Shown piece by piece: positions 29,221 through 40,699 of a stretch of DNA of 64,000 bases (position 1 is its first letter; each line of letters starts with the position of its first letter). A program made the translations under genes and the position numbers. This DNA is from Diphasiastrum complanatum (taxonomy: Eukaryota; Streptophyta; Lycopodiopsida; Lycopodiales; Lycopodiaceae): assembly GCA_029204225.1 (NCBI GenBank), contig CM055092.1:39689800-39753799 (forward strand), written 5' to 3'. The notes below the pieces were generated by a model, which worked only from the letters and a program-made list of their open reading frames with translations, ran no database searches and was not told the origin of the DNA.

Positions 29221-29306
29221 GATCAAGAGTGATACTGCTATTTTTGCAAAAAAGAGCACTTTTTTTTGACAAAAATAGCTCAATACAACAATTGACCTTG
29301 ACTTAA

Positions 29307-30464
29307 CGTTCTGCTTTCGACTATTCCATGAAATGGGTCCTCTGTCTAGAAAGCAAAGATAGCCATATGTGGATTTTCTTGTGTCCACATTTCCAACCTA
29401 ATTAGACTCGGAATAAGTAAGTAACATCAAAGCATCCTCTGTATTACTATAATAACACAAAGCATAGTGCTTAGTGGCTTGAATGTATCTTAGTGCTCTA
29501 AGTAGAGCCTTCCAATGAGGTTGGTCGGGATTTGACATAAACTATGACAATGTGTTGACTATAAATGCTAGATCAGGTCAAGTGCAGACCATGGCATACA
29601 TGATTGATCCAACTATTGACTGATAGGGATATTTGCACATCTTTTTCTTCTCTACATCAGTTGTCAGGCACATATCTTTTGACAGTTTGATTCTTGGGTC
29701 CATAGGCAAGTCTATTGACTTGCAATTTTCCGTGCCATACCTATAGAGTACACTGGTAAGATACTTTTCTTGGCTTATCATGATACTTCTGTTTACTCTG
29801 TCTCTTATTATCTTGATTCCCATAAGGTAGTGCACAGGGCCTGAATCGGTCATTTTCGCCTTCAACAAAAGTGACTTCGTCTCATGAAGCAACTGATTCA
29901 AATTTCTGATGATCAGAGAGTCATCAACATATAGAGATATCATGACATAGCTTGACCCTCTATGTTTGAGATAAACATTAGAGTCAACAGAGTTAGGAAC
30001 TAAGTTGTGATGCAGCAAGAATCAATTGATTCTATCGAGCCAGGCCCTTGGAGTTTACTTTAGCCCGTATAGAGCTCTTTGCAGCTTGCATACTTTATGT
30101 TCTTGGCCTTGAAGGATGTAACCTTCAGGTTGATAGATGTAGATGTTTTCTTGTATGTATCCATTCTGAAAAGCTATTTGAAGATCCATCTGGTGAATTT
30201 CCAGATCTTCGACAGCTGCAATAGCAAATAAAGATTGAATTCACTAAAGTTTTATGACTGGACTATATGTCTTAGTGTAGTCAATCCCATATTTTTGTTC
30301 ATATCCTTTGACGACTAGTCGAGCTTTCCATTTGGCTATTGAACCATCTGGATTGAGCTTCAACTTGAAGATCCACTTAGTGTTAATGATCTTTGCATTA
30401 GGAGGAGCTTCGACAGGATGTCGGGTCTTGTTCTTCATCAATGAATTGTACTCAGCATGCATGG
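29307..30464 (-). pseudogene. Copia RT and RNase H part (Copia C, outermost of the nest)
   Basis: From 30462 the frame reads [11 protein letters not shown], then [37 protein letters not shown] (RT). After gaps, 30018-29578 has VYLKHRGSSYVMISLYVDDSLII (catalytic YVDD), LLLKAKMTDSGPVHYLMGI, and 29388-29310 has DTRKSTYGYLCFLDRGPISW (RNase H). Coding ends near 29307, where the gypsy-associated repeat starts. The RT N-terminus lies across the nested insertion at 42249-42350. Confidence 0.8.
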
Positions 30465-30781
30465 CAGAAACTTAGAATTTGCTTCGAACAGGAACACAGA
30501 TCATGCTACACAGTAACACAAACAGAAAACACTCTCTACAGCAAGCTCACATAGCAACTGTATTTCTCAAATTGAAATTACACTATACATATAGTTGTTC
30601 ACTCAGCAACCCATGCATGACACAGGTTGTCATTGGCGAGACGCGTGTCCCATCAATTTGCCTCGTGGCGAGGCCAACTGATAGGACCCATAGTACAGTA
30701 GCACAATGATTCTACTTTAATTCTAACTCTCTCCCTTAAAGTAGAGTCTACTTTTTATACAATCATAACATAGCTTTAAAG

Positions 30782-31390
30782 TCAACAAACTTTAACTACA
30801 GAAAGCTTTGATCTAAACTTGTCAAACTTTTCTCCAACAAGTGGCTTAGTGAAAATATCAGCTAGTTGTTCTTCTGTACTACAATGAACAACATGAATTT
30901 CACGACTTAGCAGCCTGCCATGTATAAAGTGATATTGAATCTCAATGTGTTTGGTTCTCGCATGGAACACTGGATTCTTTGCTAGCTGAATGCCACTCTG
31001 ACTATCACTATGTAAAGTCATGGGTCTCAACCATATAGCTTCATGTGTTGTACTACACATTGCCTTATACTCTGCTTCTGTGGTGGATAGAGCAATTGTA
31101 CTTTGCTTCTTACTAGACCAGGAAAAGCAACTACCACAAAACTAGAATACATACCATGTGGTGGATCTAAGATCATCATAGTCGCCTCCCCAATCCGCAT
31201 CCACATAGCCACACAACTCAGGTAAACCGTCATGCTTCCTGTAAATCAAGCCATACTCTGAAGTGCCTTTTACATAACGCAAAATGCGTTTAGCTGCCTT
31301 CCAATGTGTTTCCGTAGGTGCTGCCATAAACTGACTTACAATGCCAACAACATAGCATATATCTGGTCTAGTTGTTGTAAGGTAAATCAA
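30782..31390 (-). pseudogene. Copia B RNase H
   Basis: Frames at 31390-31142, 31233-31027 and 31060-30782 together show [29 protein letters not shown] (active-site Asp), then LHSDSQSGIQLAKNPVFHA and TKHIEIQYHFIHGRLL, finishing EQLADIFTKPLVGEKFDKF. The order and motifs are those of Copia RNase H. A frameshift separates the first part from the rest. Confidence 0.85.
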
Positions 31391-31414
31391 GCTTCCTACT
31401 AACTGCCTAAATGA

Positions 31415-32070
31415 CTATGACTCTTCAAGCTTAGAAAGCTTTTTACCTAGTTCAATAGGAGTATTCACTGGTTTGCAATCCTGCAACCTAAACCTGTGCA
31501 GCAACTCTTTGACATACTTTACCTGTGTTAAACCCACTTCGTGTCCTTTTTGCCACACCTCTATTCCAAGGCAATAATGCCTCAGGCTGAGATCTGTCAT
31601 CTCAGATTGTTCCATGAGGTCTTTCTTGATCATGTCTATCATCTCTTGATTATTTCCCATAATAATCAAGTCATCAACATAAAGAGTAATCAAAGCAACC
31701 ATACCATCAAAGCATAAGACATATAGATTTGGATCAGAATGTGTTTCACCATCCCCTTTGAATGAAAGTAGGCATCAATCCTGCTATACCATGCCCGTGG
31801 TGCCTGTTTAAGACCATAAAGCACTTTTTTCAAGCGACATACTTTTCCTGTCCCTTCGCTACAAAGCCTTCAGGTTGATCCATGAACACCTCTTCTTCTA
31901 ACTCACCATTTAGAAAAGCATATTTTACATCCCTCTGATGCAAAGGCCAACCAAAATGTGAAGCTAAAGCAACAAGTAGACGTCGAGTATTCCACTTACA
32001 TACTGGCACAAAGGTCTCTTCATAGTCAATGCCTTTACTTTATGCATACACCAATCTTGCCTTGTGCTTT
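31415..32070 (-). pseudogene. Copia B reverse transcriptase
   Basis: The frame 31702-31415 begins [20 protein letters not shown], with the catalytic YVDD, and continues through LRHYCLGIEVWQKGHEVGL. Upstream, broken frames at 32065-31740 carry GIDYEETFVPV and [13 protein letters not shown]. One or more frameshifts and an internal stop disrupt the enzyme. Confidence 0.8.
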
Positions 32071-34308
32071 GCTATACTTCCATATGCATGGTACTTAGTC
32101 ATGTATACCCATTTGCAACCAATGGGTTTCTTGCCAACTGGTGGTTCTACTAAGTCTTATGTGCTATGCTTAGCAATTTACTCCATCTCCTCTCCCATGG
32201 CCTTGACCCAAATGTCATCATCCTTCGCTTCACCATAAGTTGAAGGTTCTTTGCTTTGAATAATGCTAGATAAGAGAGCATAATTTGCTTCATACCTTTC
32301 AGGTTGTGTCTTCTCTCTTGTTGATCTTCGTAGCTCTCCTTGTCTAGATGATCCTAGAAAGTCATTCATGTCGCGGCTCTCCAACAATCTCTCAAACCAC
32401 TTAGGGAGCTTCCTGTTAGGTGATCGGCTTCCTGGTGAAAATGTATCCCACTGTACATCCTTCTCCTTGCGTTTGTCACCTGCAACATCAATCCTTCTTG
32501 CACCAAAAGATTTGTCTCTACCTCTCCAACCTGTTTGAGGTTGAATAGTAGTATCTTGAGATGTATCCTCATATTCATCACTTGGAAGGTCAATGAATGG
32601 ATCATCATCAGGAGGTAATTTCACTATACCATCTTTTCCACTGGATGTTTCTATCTTCTCAGCATTCTCATCTTCATACATCTTGGATTCATCAAAGATA
32701 ACATCACAGCTTACATGGATTTTGTTTTTCATTGGATCAAAACATCTATAGCCCTTTACACGATCATCATATCCTAGGAATATACACTTGATAGCTTTCA
32801 CATCAAGTTTACGTCTCTCTTCCTTAGGAATGTGTACAAAGGCCTTACATCCAAAGATTCGTAAGTGGTTCACCTTTGGCTTCTTCTTCGTGAATGCTTC
32901 CACAGGTGTTATCTTTGGTATTACAATGGTAGGACTTCTATTTTGAAGATAGACTACCACACTGCATGCTTCTGACCAAAAATCTTTTGGTAGTTTCATC
33001 TCAGCTAGCATAGATCTGGCACTTTCCACAGTCGTACGATTCTTGCGCTCAACTACACCATTGAGAGCAGGAGTATGAGCTTGCATAAATTGTCTTTTAA
33101 TCCCACATTGATCAAAAGATCATTGAAGTCATTAGACTTGTAATCACCTCCACTATCTGATCTTAGGACTTTGATCTTCCTACCTATCTTGCTATACTTC
33201 CATCTGCATGGTACTTAGTCTTGTATACCCATTTGCAACCAATGGATTTCTTTCCAACTGGTGGTTCTACTAAGTCCCATGTGCTATGCTTAGCAATTGA
33301 CTCCATCTCCTCTCCCATGGCCTTGACCCAAATGTCATCACCCTTCGCTTCACCAAAAGTCGAAGGTTCTTTGCTTTGAATAATACTAGATAAGAGAGCA
33401 TAATATGCTTCATACCTCTCAAGTTGTATCTTCTCTCTTGTTGATCTTCGTAGCTCTCCGTGGCTAGATAATCCTGGAAATTCATCCATGTCGCGGCTCT
33501 CCAACAATCTCTCAAACCACTTAGGGAGCTTCCTGTCAGGTGATCGGCTTCCTGGTGAAAATGTATCTCACGATACATCCTTCTCCTTGCATTTGTCACC
33601 TGCAATTTCAATCCTTCTTGCACCAAAAGGTTTGTCCCTACCTCTCCAACCTGTCTCTTGAGGTTGAGTAGTAGTATCCTGAGATGTATCCTCATGTTCA
33701 TCACTCGGAAGGTCAATGAATGGATCATCATCAGGTGGTGTCCTCACTATACCATCTTTCCCACTGGATATATCTATCTTCTCAGCATCCTCGTCTTCAT
33801 ACATCTTGGATTCATCAAAGATAACATCACGGCTTATATGGACTTTGTTTTCCACTAGATCAAAACATCTATAGCCCTTCACACAATCATCATATCCTAG
33901 GAATATGCACTTGATAGCTTTCACATCAAGTTTACGTCTCTCTTCCTTAGGAATGTGTACAAAGGCCTTACATCCAAAAATTCACAAGTGGTTCACCTTT
34001 GGCTTCTTCTTCGTGAATGCTTCCTCAGGTGTTATCTTTGGTATGACAATGGTAGGACTTCTATTTTGAAGATAGATTGTCGTACTGCATGCTTTTGACC
34101 AAAAATCCTTTGGTAGTTTCACCTCAACTAGCATAGATCTGGCACTTTCCACAATCGTACGATTCTTGCGCTCAGCTACACCATTGAGAGCAGAAGTATG
34201 AGCTTGCGTAAATTGTCTTTTAATCCCACATTGATCACAAAGATCATTAAAGTCATTAGACTTGTACCACCTCCACTATCTGATCTTAGGACTTTGATCT
34301 TCCTACCT
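32071..34308 (-). repeat. Tandem duplication (about 1.12 kb) of the Copia B integrase-RT linker
   Basis: Copies 32071-33190 and 33191-34308 are offset by 1120 bp. Both contain the integrase end (ALNGVVERKNRT, with the catalytic Glu), KVNHLRIFGCKAFVHIPKEE, a long acidic linker (PPDDDPFIDLPSDE) and the RT start. The lower copy has an open frame of 302 codons (33086-32178); the upper one is split (33924-33568 and 33507-33184). The copies differ by scattered substitutions and small indels, so the event is not recent. Confidence 0.88.
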
Positions 34309-34717
34309 GTTTGATTTTTGACCAATGCTTTGAAGCTCTTGAAGTTGTTGTGAAGGATTTCAGATCATTCAAGATCCAATCCAAGTCCCAAATCTTTGGT
34401 TACAATAAGGAGCAAACCAACAATCCTGCCAATGTAGAAAAATCAGCATCTACATACAAAATGAGATGCAAACTCTAAGAGATATTGATCAAACATGAAC
34501 CAAAACATAAAATATGTTTGCTGTTCGTACAATTACAATACCCTACTGTATTTCACACGTGTGGAACCGAAAATAGCAATAAATGATCATTCTACACACA
34601 AGATTGCAAGATAACACCAAGATAGTGCACCAAGGAGTAGTAGAACCCAAAGAGAACCATGTATAATGATGAAATGAGAGAGAGAAGAGAGAAGATGTGT
34701 CTCTCCAATAGTTACAT

Positions 34718-34727
34718 CCTTTTATAG
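34718..34727 (-). promoter_or_regulatory. TATA box of the Copia N 3' LTR
   Basis: On the minus strand this reads CTATAAAAGG, a strong TATA match in the middle of the LTR, with CT-rich sequence (TCTCTTCTCTC-like) downstream. The same site is at 39211-39220 in the 5' LTR, where it would start the element's RNA. Confidence 0.55.
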
Positions 34728-34997
34728 AGTTTCCAAACCCTATTTGGCCACTTGGCTTTCCCTCCAAAATGTAAACCCTACTATTTTTGGGTCTAGATTC
34801 AATGTACCCAAAGTTCAAATTTGAATCTCTCTCAAACTCGACTACCAACTTTCCCACACTTTCCAAAAGTGTTTATTGAATGTAGTTTAAACTAATATAA
34901 CTTCAAAAAGTTTATCTCTAAGTCTAAAATGAGTTTTGGCCTCTTATTAACAATTTACCAAAATGTGACTAAACTAGACTAAACTAGTTGAAATCTC

Positions 34998-37900
34998 TCA
35001 CACTCCCTCTTCAACTAGTTTTGGCATAGTTTTGACAATAGAACTTTGATCCAACTTTAGAATGATCTCCATCCTAAGTATAGATCTCTTTTCTAAGGTT
35101 CTAAAGTATCTTTCATAATTGATATAGAGAATAGTGTCCAAATTGGATGCTTCACTATTTCTTACATCAATTTTACACATCAAGATATAACTAGAACATG
35201 AAGAACCAAATAGAATGTGAATGAAATGATTCCTCCATGTTTCAAACTTTGAACTCTCTGGAAAATTACAGCAACCAAACAATAAATGTGAGTGATGACC
35301 ATTTGCTTGCTTGTCTCCTCCAACTTTGTCCTTTCTTGATATGTCTCCACCATAAAACTCCATGAATGAGCCTCCATCTCCATCTTGCCACAAGATATCA
35401 TCAACACTTGATGACTTGGCCATGAATGAGTGACATAATGAACCTCCAATAGCTTCATTTCCATCAGCAAAACCAGCCAAGAATGCTAGTACAACTCCAA
35501 CAATAAGATATTGCAAGACAATGTAGCTAGTTTGTCCATATCTTGACAATTTGCACACATCCACATGAAATAGCTCAAACATGAGATAAAACAAGTAAAG
35601 TAAACTTGAATGACACTTCTTTGCTGCTCCTTTGACCTTACTTGAGTCTTCAATAAGCTGCAAAAACATATCCATAACATCTTTACCAAAAAACCTTCCT
35701 TTGATGCTCTTGACTAGCTCCAAATTGTCACCTTTCCTTTTGTGTTGTTGAAGCCCTTTGAGACCAACCTCTTGATCTTCCTCTTGATCATCAAAGATAT
35801 CAAAGATATGAATATCTTCAGACCTGAACCTCTGGAAATACTCCCTCTCAAACATATGATCTAGATTCAACAAGATCTCATCAATGCTTGATCTCGATCT
35901 CCCACAAAGGTTAGTGAAAACAATGTCACCAATGTCACCATCATAAATCAAAAGATAGATTCCAAATTTTCCATCCAACATGAAGTAGAGTAGGTGAAGA
36001 TGAGTATCAAACCTAATAAATCCAGCCCTCTTGAGTCCATAACAAACCTCAATAAGCTCACCAATGAGATCTCCCTTGCCTTGAAGAAATTGCCTCTCGA
36101 TTTGTTCCATGTAGTCTTCTCCAACCAACTTTTTGCCATCTTGATCATGAGTGATCAATTCATAATCATAGAATCCTTTGAGTTGATGAAGAGATGTGAG
36201 ATCCATGCCTTGGATCTTCCCAAGAACCAATCTTTCATTGCTCTTTCCTTCATAAGACTCCCTCTTAATGATTGCATCATAAGAAGTAGAAACCTCAAAA
36301 ACATTAGAAGCCATGAAAAAAATGATTAGTACATTCAACATAAGAATGATTGAAGTACTCTCTTTTTTCAAACAAGAACTTCTACTCAATGTTTTAGGTA
36401 ATGACTCACATGATAATGATTCCTCCTCACTATCATTCAAAATGACATCATTCAAAGTACATCCTACTTTGAACTCTTCACATACTTCTCTTCTTCTTGA
36501 CTTGTGACTATCTCCCTCACCAAGTCTCTTGATAGAACCATTTGATCTACTCTCTTTATGAGGAAATGTGACTCCACTTGCTGCAAAAATGACTTTCTTG
36601 GACTTATCACTAAAAAATGTAGAAGAACCACCTCCTTCATGAATGCACCTAGCAACATCTTTTGACATATGATCAAAGAAATCATTAACAACAATCTTTT
36701 CCAAGGAAGAACCTTCACCTCCATTGATGAAGTTAGCTCTTTCCTTATCTTTTGCATGCTTGCACTTGCCATGAAGAACCATTGAAACACCATCATTATC
36801 CTCAAGACTAGCCAAGTTAGCACAAAGATGAACATCTCCAAGAAGCATATTAGATCTTGACCTAGATCTAGCATAAGGAAGCTTGTTAGACTTTGCATAA
36901 GATCCAACAATCTTATTGATGCTAAAAGATAACTTTGGAAAGTTGAGACCAATCTCCTTTTCCATTCCATCCTTTTTGTTAGCCATAACAAAAGCATCAA
37001 GCTTTAAAAGTCTACCTTGTCTATTGCCCCTAGCAACCAAGATTTCTTCCTTTGTAATGAAACAAGCATCACCACCAAACTTTACCATGTATCCTTTCTT
37101 TATCATTTGACCAACACTTAGCAAATTCTTTGAAAGTGAAGGAATGTAAAGAACACCATCAAGTCTTGCTTTCCTATTAGTAGAGAGACAAATAGGAATT
37201 GAACCAATACCTTCAATCACACACTCACCACCATTGGCCATGTGAATTGCTTTCTTGGCTCCATCATAAGTGACCAAAGAAGTAAAGAACTCCTTGTGAC
37301 TAGTCATGTGTGAGCTAGCTCCACTATCAATCCACCATGAATCTTTGTCACCTTCACTTGATATTGGACTTGATGAACACATCAAAAGAGAATCACCACC
37401 ACCTAGACCCTCATCATTAGTAGTAAAGTTGATTTGCTTGCTACCTTCATCTCTTTGCTTCTTCAAACATTCATTTGCAAAATGCCCTTTGATTCCACAA
37501 TAAAAGCATTTCAACTTAGACTTATCTTTCTTTTTTCCAAAAGAAGAAGTCTCACCTTGATCTTGCCCTTTAGACCACTTGCCTTTGCCTTTGCCCTTGA
37601 ACTTGCCTTTGATGAACATAGCATCCTCTTCATAATGAGATGTCGATGTAGATCCACCTCCTCTTGATTGAAGCCTATACTCCTCATTCACCAAGATCTC
37701 TTGCAAATCCACAATACTTGGCAAAGTCTTTTGAATAGCAAAACTTTGAACAAGATTAGCATGATCATCCAACAAGCCATTAAGTATAACTTGAACAAGC
37801 TCTACCTCCTTAATGCTTTCATCAATACATGCTAACTCATCATTGAATGCCTTAACCCTCAAAACAAAAGCATGAGTACTCTCTTCCCTCTTTTGCAAAC

Positions 37901-38240
37901 TTTGAAAGATTTGCCTCCTAAGAGTAAGCACTCTTGATGTAGACTTGGATTCATAAAGCTTTTTCAAAATTTCCCAAGCCTCCAAAGATGATGTGCACTT
38001 ACCAACTTCCTTGAGAAGTTCATTGGTAACATTCATCTTAATCATGTGTAGAGCTTTCTTTGCTCTCTTGTCATACCTCACTTGATCTTGAGGTGCTTGA
38101 GGTCTCTCCTCCACACCTGCAACAATCTCCATCAACTCATTCATCTCCAATAAGGACTCCATCCTCACCTTCCAAGTAGAATAGTTGATTGAGGTAAGCC
38201 TATCATTGCTCTCCAACATAAATCCACCACTTGTAGCCAT
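34998..38240 (-). CDS. Gag-protease fused to a long degenerate, pol-like C-terminal region, 1080 aa
   Basis: Residues 1-200 are Copia gag (MATSGGFMLESND, a UBN2-type helical region). A basic Gly/Lys stretch leads to a zinc knuckle, C245-x2-C248-x4-H253-x4-C258. The protease site is WWIDSGASSHM (302-312, catalytic Asp 305), followed by KNLLSVGQM (371-379) and LLKLDAFVMA (411-420). Copia A continues here with the pre-integrase motif; this protein does not. About 650 further residues have no intact integrase, RT or RNase H. Faint traces appear in pol order: HGKCKHAKDKERANF (490-504), EVCYGLKRAGFIRF (731-744), DGKFGIYLLIYDGD (756-769, where YVDD would be) and FLAGFADGN (920-928). Hydrophobic stretches at 631-648 and 905-925 could be membrane segments. 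The stop codon overlaps the first bases of the 3' LTR. No stop interrupts the frame. Confidence 0.9.
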   Translation of the reverse strand: MATSGGFMLESNDRLTSINYSTWKVRMESLLEMNELMEIVAGVEERPQAPQDQVRYDKRAKKALHMIKMNVTNELLKEVGKCTSSLEAWEILKKLYESKSTSRVLTLRRQIFQSLQKREESTHAFVLRVKAFNDELACIDESIKEVELVQVILNGLLDDHANLVQSFAIQKTLPSIVDLQEILVNEEYRLQSRGGGSTSTSHYEEDAMFIKGKFKGKGKGKWSKGQDQGETSSFGKKKDKSKLKCFYCGIKGHFANECLKKQRDEGSKQINFTTNDEGLGGGDSLLMCSSSPISSEGDKDSWWIDSGASSHMTSHKEFFTSLVTYDGAKKAIHMANGGECVIEGIGSIPICLSTNRKARLDGVLYIPSLSKNLLSVGQMIKKGYMVKFGGDACFITKEEILVARGNRQGRLLKLDAFVMANKKDGMEKEIGLNFPKLSFSINKIVGSYAKSNKLPYARSRSRSNMLLGDVHLCANLASLEDNDGVSMVLHGKCKHAKDKERANFINGGEGSSLEKIVVNDFFDHMSKDVARCIHEGGGSSTFFSDKSKKVIFAASGVTFPHKESRSNGSIKRLGEGDSHKSRRREVCEEFKVGCTLNDVILNDSEEESLSCESLPKTLSRSSCLKKESTSIILMLNVLIIFFMASNVFEVSTSYDAIIKRESYEGKSNERLVLGKIQGMDLTSLHQLKGFYDYELITHDQDGKKLVGEDYMEQIERQFLQGKGDLIGELIEVCYGLKRAGFIRFDTHLHLLYFMLDGKFGIYLLIYDGDIGDIVFTNLCGRSRSSIDEILLNLDHMFEREYFQRFRSEDIHIFDIFDDQEEDQEVGLKGLQQHKRKGDNLELVKSIKGRFFGKDVMDMFLQLIEDSSKVKGAAKKCHSSLLYLFYLMFELFHVDVCKLSRYGQTSYIVLQYLIVGVVLAFLAGFADGNEAIGGSLCHSFMAKSSSVDDILWQDGDGGSFMEFYGGDISRKDKVGGDKQANGHHSHLLFGCCNFPESSKFETWRNHFIHILFGSSCSSYILMCKIDVRNSEASNLDTILYINYERYFRTLEKRSILRMEIILKLDQSSIVKTMPKLVEEGV

Positions 38241-39210
38241 GTTGAAGTGACCTGATCTTCTCTTTCAACCTGTTCCAATGCACAAAGCACTCTCTTGAAT
38301 GTCAAAAAATGAACTCAAGAAGAAATCACAAAGATATGGAACCTCTCAAATCTCTTCTAGCACTTCTAACTAGAAAATCAACACATAGAATAGTGAAATC
38401 TTGATCAACCTATGATCTATCCTCAATCTAATGATTCTTGCCACTTCCTAAGATTGAAACACACTCAAATAAAGTTCAGTAACCTCACAAACTAGAGATC
38501 CAATCAAAATTAGGGTTTTGACAAAATCACAAAAAATTGAATATCTCAAATTCTACATGCAATTTCTAGAAACTTGGTATATCTTCTTGTAGACTCCAAT
38601 GAGACCTTCCTAATGCACCAAAAATCATCTAATTCCAGTAAGCCAAGTGTTAAATCGGAATTGATCAAGTATATAACCCTATATTGAGTTTTGACCTAAA
38701 AAAGATCAATTCTACACATGCAAAAATGCTGATTTTTGAGTAGAGATCAATCTAGCATGCTCTAGCATTGGTAACTCCTCAAACTTCTTGCTAAAGATGG
38801 CTGATCCTTTCATAACCTGAAACACAATAGCTCTGATACCATGTGAAGGATTTCAGATCATTCAAGATCCAATCCAAGTCCCAAATCTTTGGTTACAATA
38901 AGGAGCAAACCAACAATCCTGCCAATGTAGAAAAATCAGCATCTACATACAAAATGAGATGCAAACTCTAAGAGATATTGATCAAACATGAACCAAAACA
39001 TAAAATATGTTTGCTGTTCGTACAATTACAATACCCTACTGTATTTCACACGTGTGGAACCGAAAATAGCAATAAATGATCATTCTACACACAAGATTGC
39101 AAGATAACACCAAGATAGTGCACCAAGGAGTAGTAGAACCCAAAGAGAACCATGTATAATGATGAAATGAGAGAGAGAAGAGAGAAGATGTGTCTCTCCA
39201 ATAGTTACAT

Positions 39211-39220
39211 CCTTTTATAG
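39211..39220 (-). promoter_or_regulatory. TATA box of the Copia N 5' LTR
   Basis: CTATAAAAGG on the minus strand, about 370 bp upstream of the LTR/primer-site junction. This is the copy expected to drive transcription of the 1080-codon frame. Confidence 0.6.
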
Positions 39221-39495
39221 AGTTTCCAAACCCTATTTGGCCACTTGGCTTTCCCTCCAAAATGTAAACCCTACTATTTTTGGGTCTAGATTCAATGTAC
39301 CCAAAGTTCAAATTTGAATCTCTCTCAAACTCGACTACCAACTTTCCCACACTTTCCAAAAGTGTTTATTGAATGTAGTTTAAACTAATATAACTTCAAA
39401 AAGTTTATCTCTAAGTCTAAAATGAGTTTTGGCCTCTTATTAACAATTTACCAAAATGTGACTAAACTAGACTAAACTAGTTGAAATCTCTCACA

Positions 39496-39747
39496 GTTGT
39501 CAAATGCATCTGATTTCTTCTTCAAGAAGTAGATCCACGTCTTTCGTGACATATCATCAATAAAGGTCATGAAATAGAAGGCTTTACCTAAGGACATGGT
39601 CCTCATAGGCCCGCATAAATCTATGTGGATTAAATCCAGGATGTTCTTTGCTCTTGCAACACCCCCTTTATTGAACTTCTCTTGATGCTGCTTCCCATAT
39701 ACACATGATTCGCACATCGATTTCAAGTGGTCTTCTATAGTAGGCAA
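39496..39747 (-). pseudogene. Copia B integrase N-terminal part, cut by Copia N
   Basis: The frame shows CESCVYGKQHQEKFNKG (zinc region), LDLIHIDLCGPM (first catalytic Asp), FMTFIDDMSRKTWIYFLKKK and then KSDAFDN, where the GTTGT duplication and Copia N begin. The continuation (FKSFKALVKNQ..., LRSDSGG with the second Asp) resumes at 34343 on the other side. Removal of Copia N with one GTTGT restores this frame. Confidence 0.9.
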
Positions 39748-40187
39748 TCATGTTACCATCTCCAATTTCCTCATCAAACTGAGGCTTCCCAAGTTCAAGT
39801 GACCAAGCCTCTTATGCCACAACTCAGTTTGCGATGGAATGGACAATACAAGTCCATGTTGCCCCTTGATTGTAGCATTCAACCTGTACAATTTTGTATT
39901 GGGCTCCCTTGCTCTTTGAACTTTTGGTTCACATCCTTCACAAAGCAACGATCATGGGCAAATTCTACTTTCAACTTTTGATCAGTTTTGACTCCTACAG
40001 AAAGTAGATTTTTTTTCAAACCTGGTACGTAAAGTACCTCCCTGATCATCCTACTTTTTCCATCAGGTAGTTGGATTGAAATGGTGCCTATCCCCTTGAT
40101 CTTGCACACATCACCATTTGCTTGTGAAATGGACATTCCATTATCCAACACTTTCAAGCTACTGAACCAATTCTTGTTACTTGTCAT
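39748..40187 (-). pseudogene. Copia B protease C-terminal and pre-integrase region
   Basis: From 40187 the frame carries MTSNKNWFSSLKVLDNG, IKGIGTISIQLPDG, LYVPGLKKNLLSVG (post-active-site protease region); in a second frame (39948-39748) it gives LWHKRLGHLNLGSL (pre-integrase). The D-S-G active site is lost in the damaged sequence just upstream. A frameshift lies near 39950. Confidence 0.75.
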
Positions 40188-40425
40188 GTGTCTTGTGGCT
40201 CCACAAACATCTGACAGGGTTCTGCAATGCCGTATAACGCATTGTGCACCAGCTCCACATCACATATGCACTCACCAATAGAATGCAGTTCATCCCTCAT
40301 TGTCTTGTTTCTGGTCATGTACGTCTGAATGTGCTCTCCTTGCTCCATTCAGGCACTATTCAGCTTTGACATCAGAAACATGATTCTAGACGAATTTGAC
40401 GTCTCGAATGCTCCTTTAGCACATC

Positions 40426-40695
40426 TCATGCCTGTCTGGGTGTAATAGCATCACAAATGTCAGTAATGATGTGATCCTTCACTGACAAGTTAATGAAGGT
40501 CAAAGCTTTCCTCATCTTTTTGTCAAACACTTTGATATCTGTTTCATTTGGTGGCCTTCTCTCATCACCTGTGACAACTTCCCACACGTCTTTCTCCATC
40601 AGTATGTTTTTCATTTTGAATTTCCACACTACATAGTTGGAAATCCCGTCCAATTTGCTACTTTCACTCAAAATGGACTCTCCCATGTTTGCCAT
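40426..40695 (-). pseudogene. Copia B gag N-terminus
   Basis: The frame starts MANMGESILSESSKLDG, then NYVVWKFKMKNILMEKDVWE and ALTFINLSVKDHI. This is a standard Copia gag start. A stop after ITPRQA ends it, and the zinc knuckle is missing between this frame and 40187, so gag carries an internal deletion. Confidence 0.8.
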
Positions 40696-40699
40696 CGCA

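Larger units (their letters stand above)
34349..39495 (-). mobile_element. Young non-autonomous Ty1/copia element (Copia N), 5147 bp
   Basis: Its LTRs, 34349-35002 and 38842-39495, are both 654 bp; I found no difference between them. A perfect target duplication, GTTGT, lies at 34344-34348 and 39496-39500. On the minus strand the primer site TGGTATCAGAGC (38841-38830) touches the 5' LTR and the purine tract GAAGAGGGAG (35012-35003) touches the 3' LTR. It interrupts the integrase of Copia B. The internal region holds one frame of 1080 codons. The gag start and LTR/PPT junction match Copia A, so they are one family. Confidence 0.96.

Noticed and set aside
34543-34866. 107-codon frame repeated identically at 39036-39359
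   Set aside because: It lies wholly within the Copia N LTR and is duplicated because the LTR is; no sign that it is translated.
36250-36400. Envelope-like protein in Copia N because of its hydrophobic segments
   Set aside because: No signal peptide, cleavage site or coiled coil in the right order, and the region is fused in frame to gag-protease; degenerate pol explains it better.
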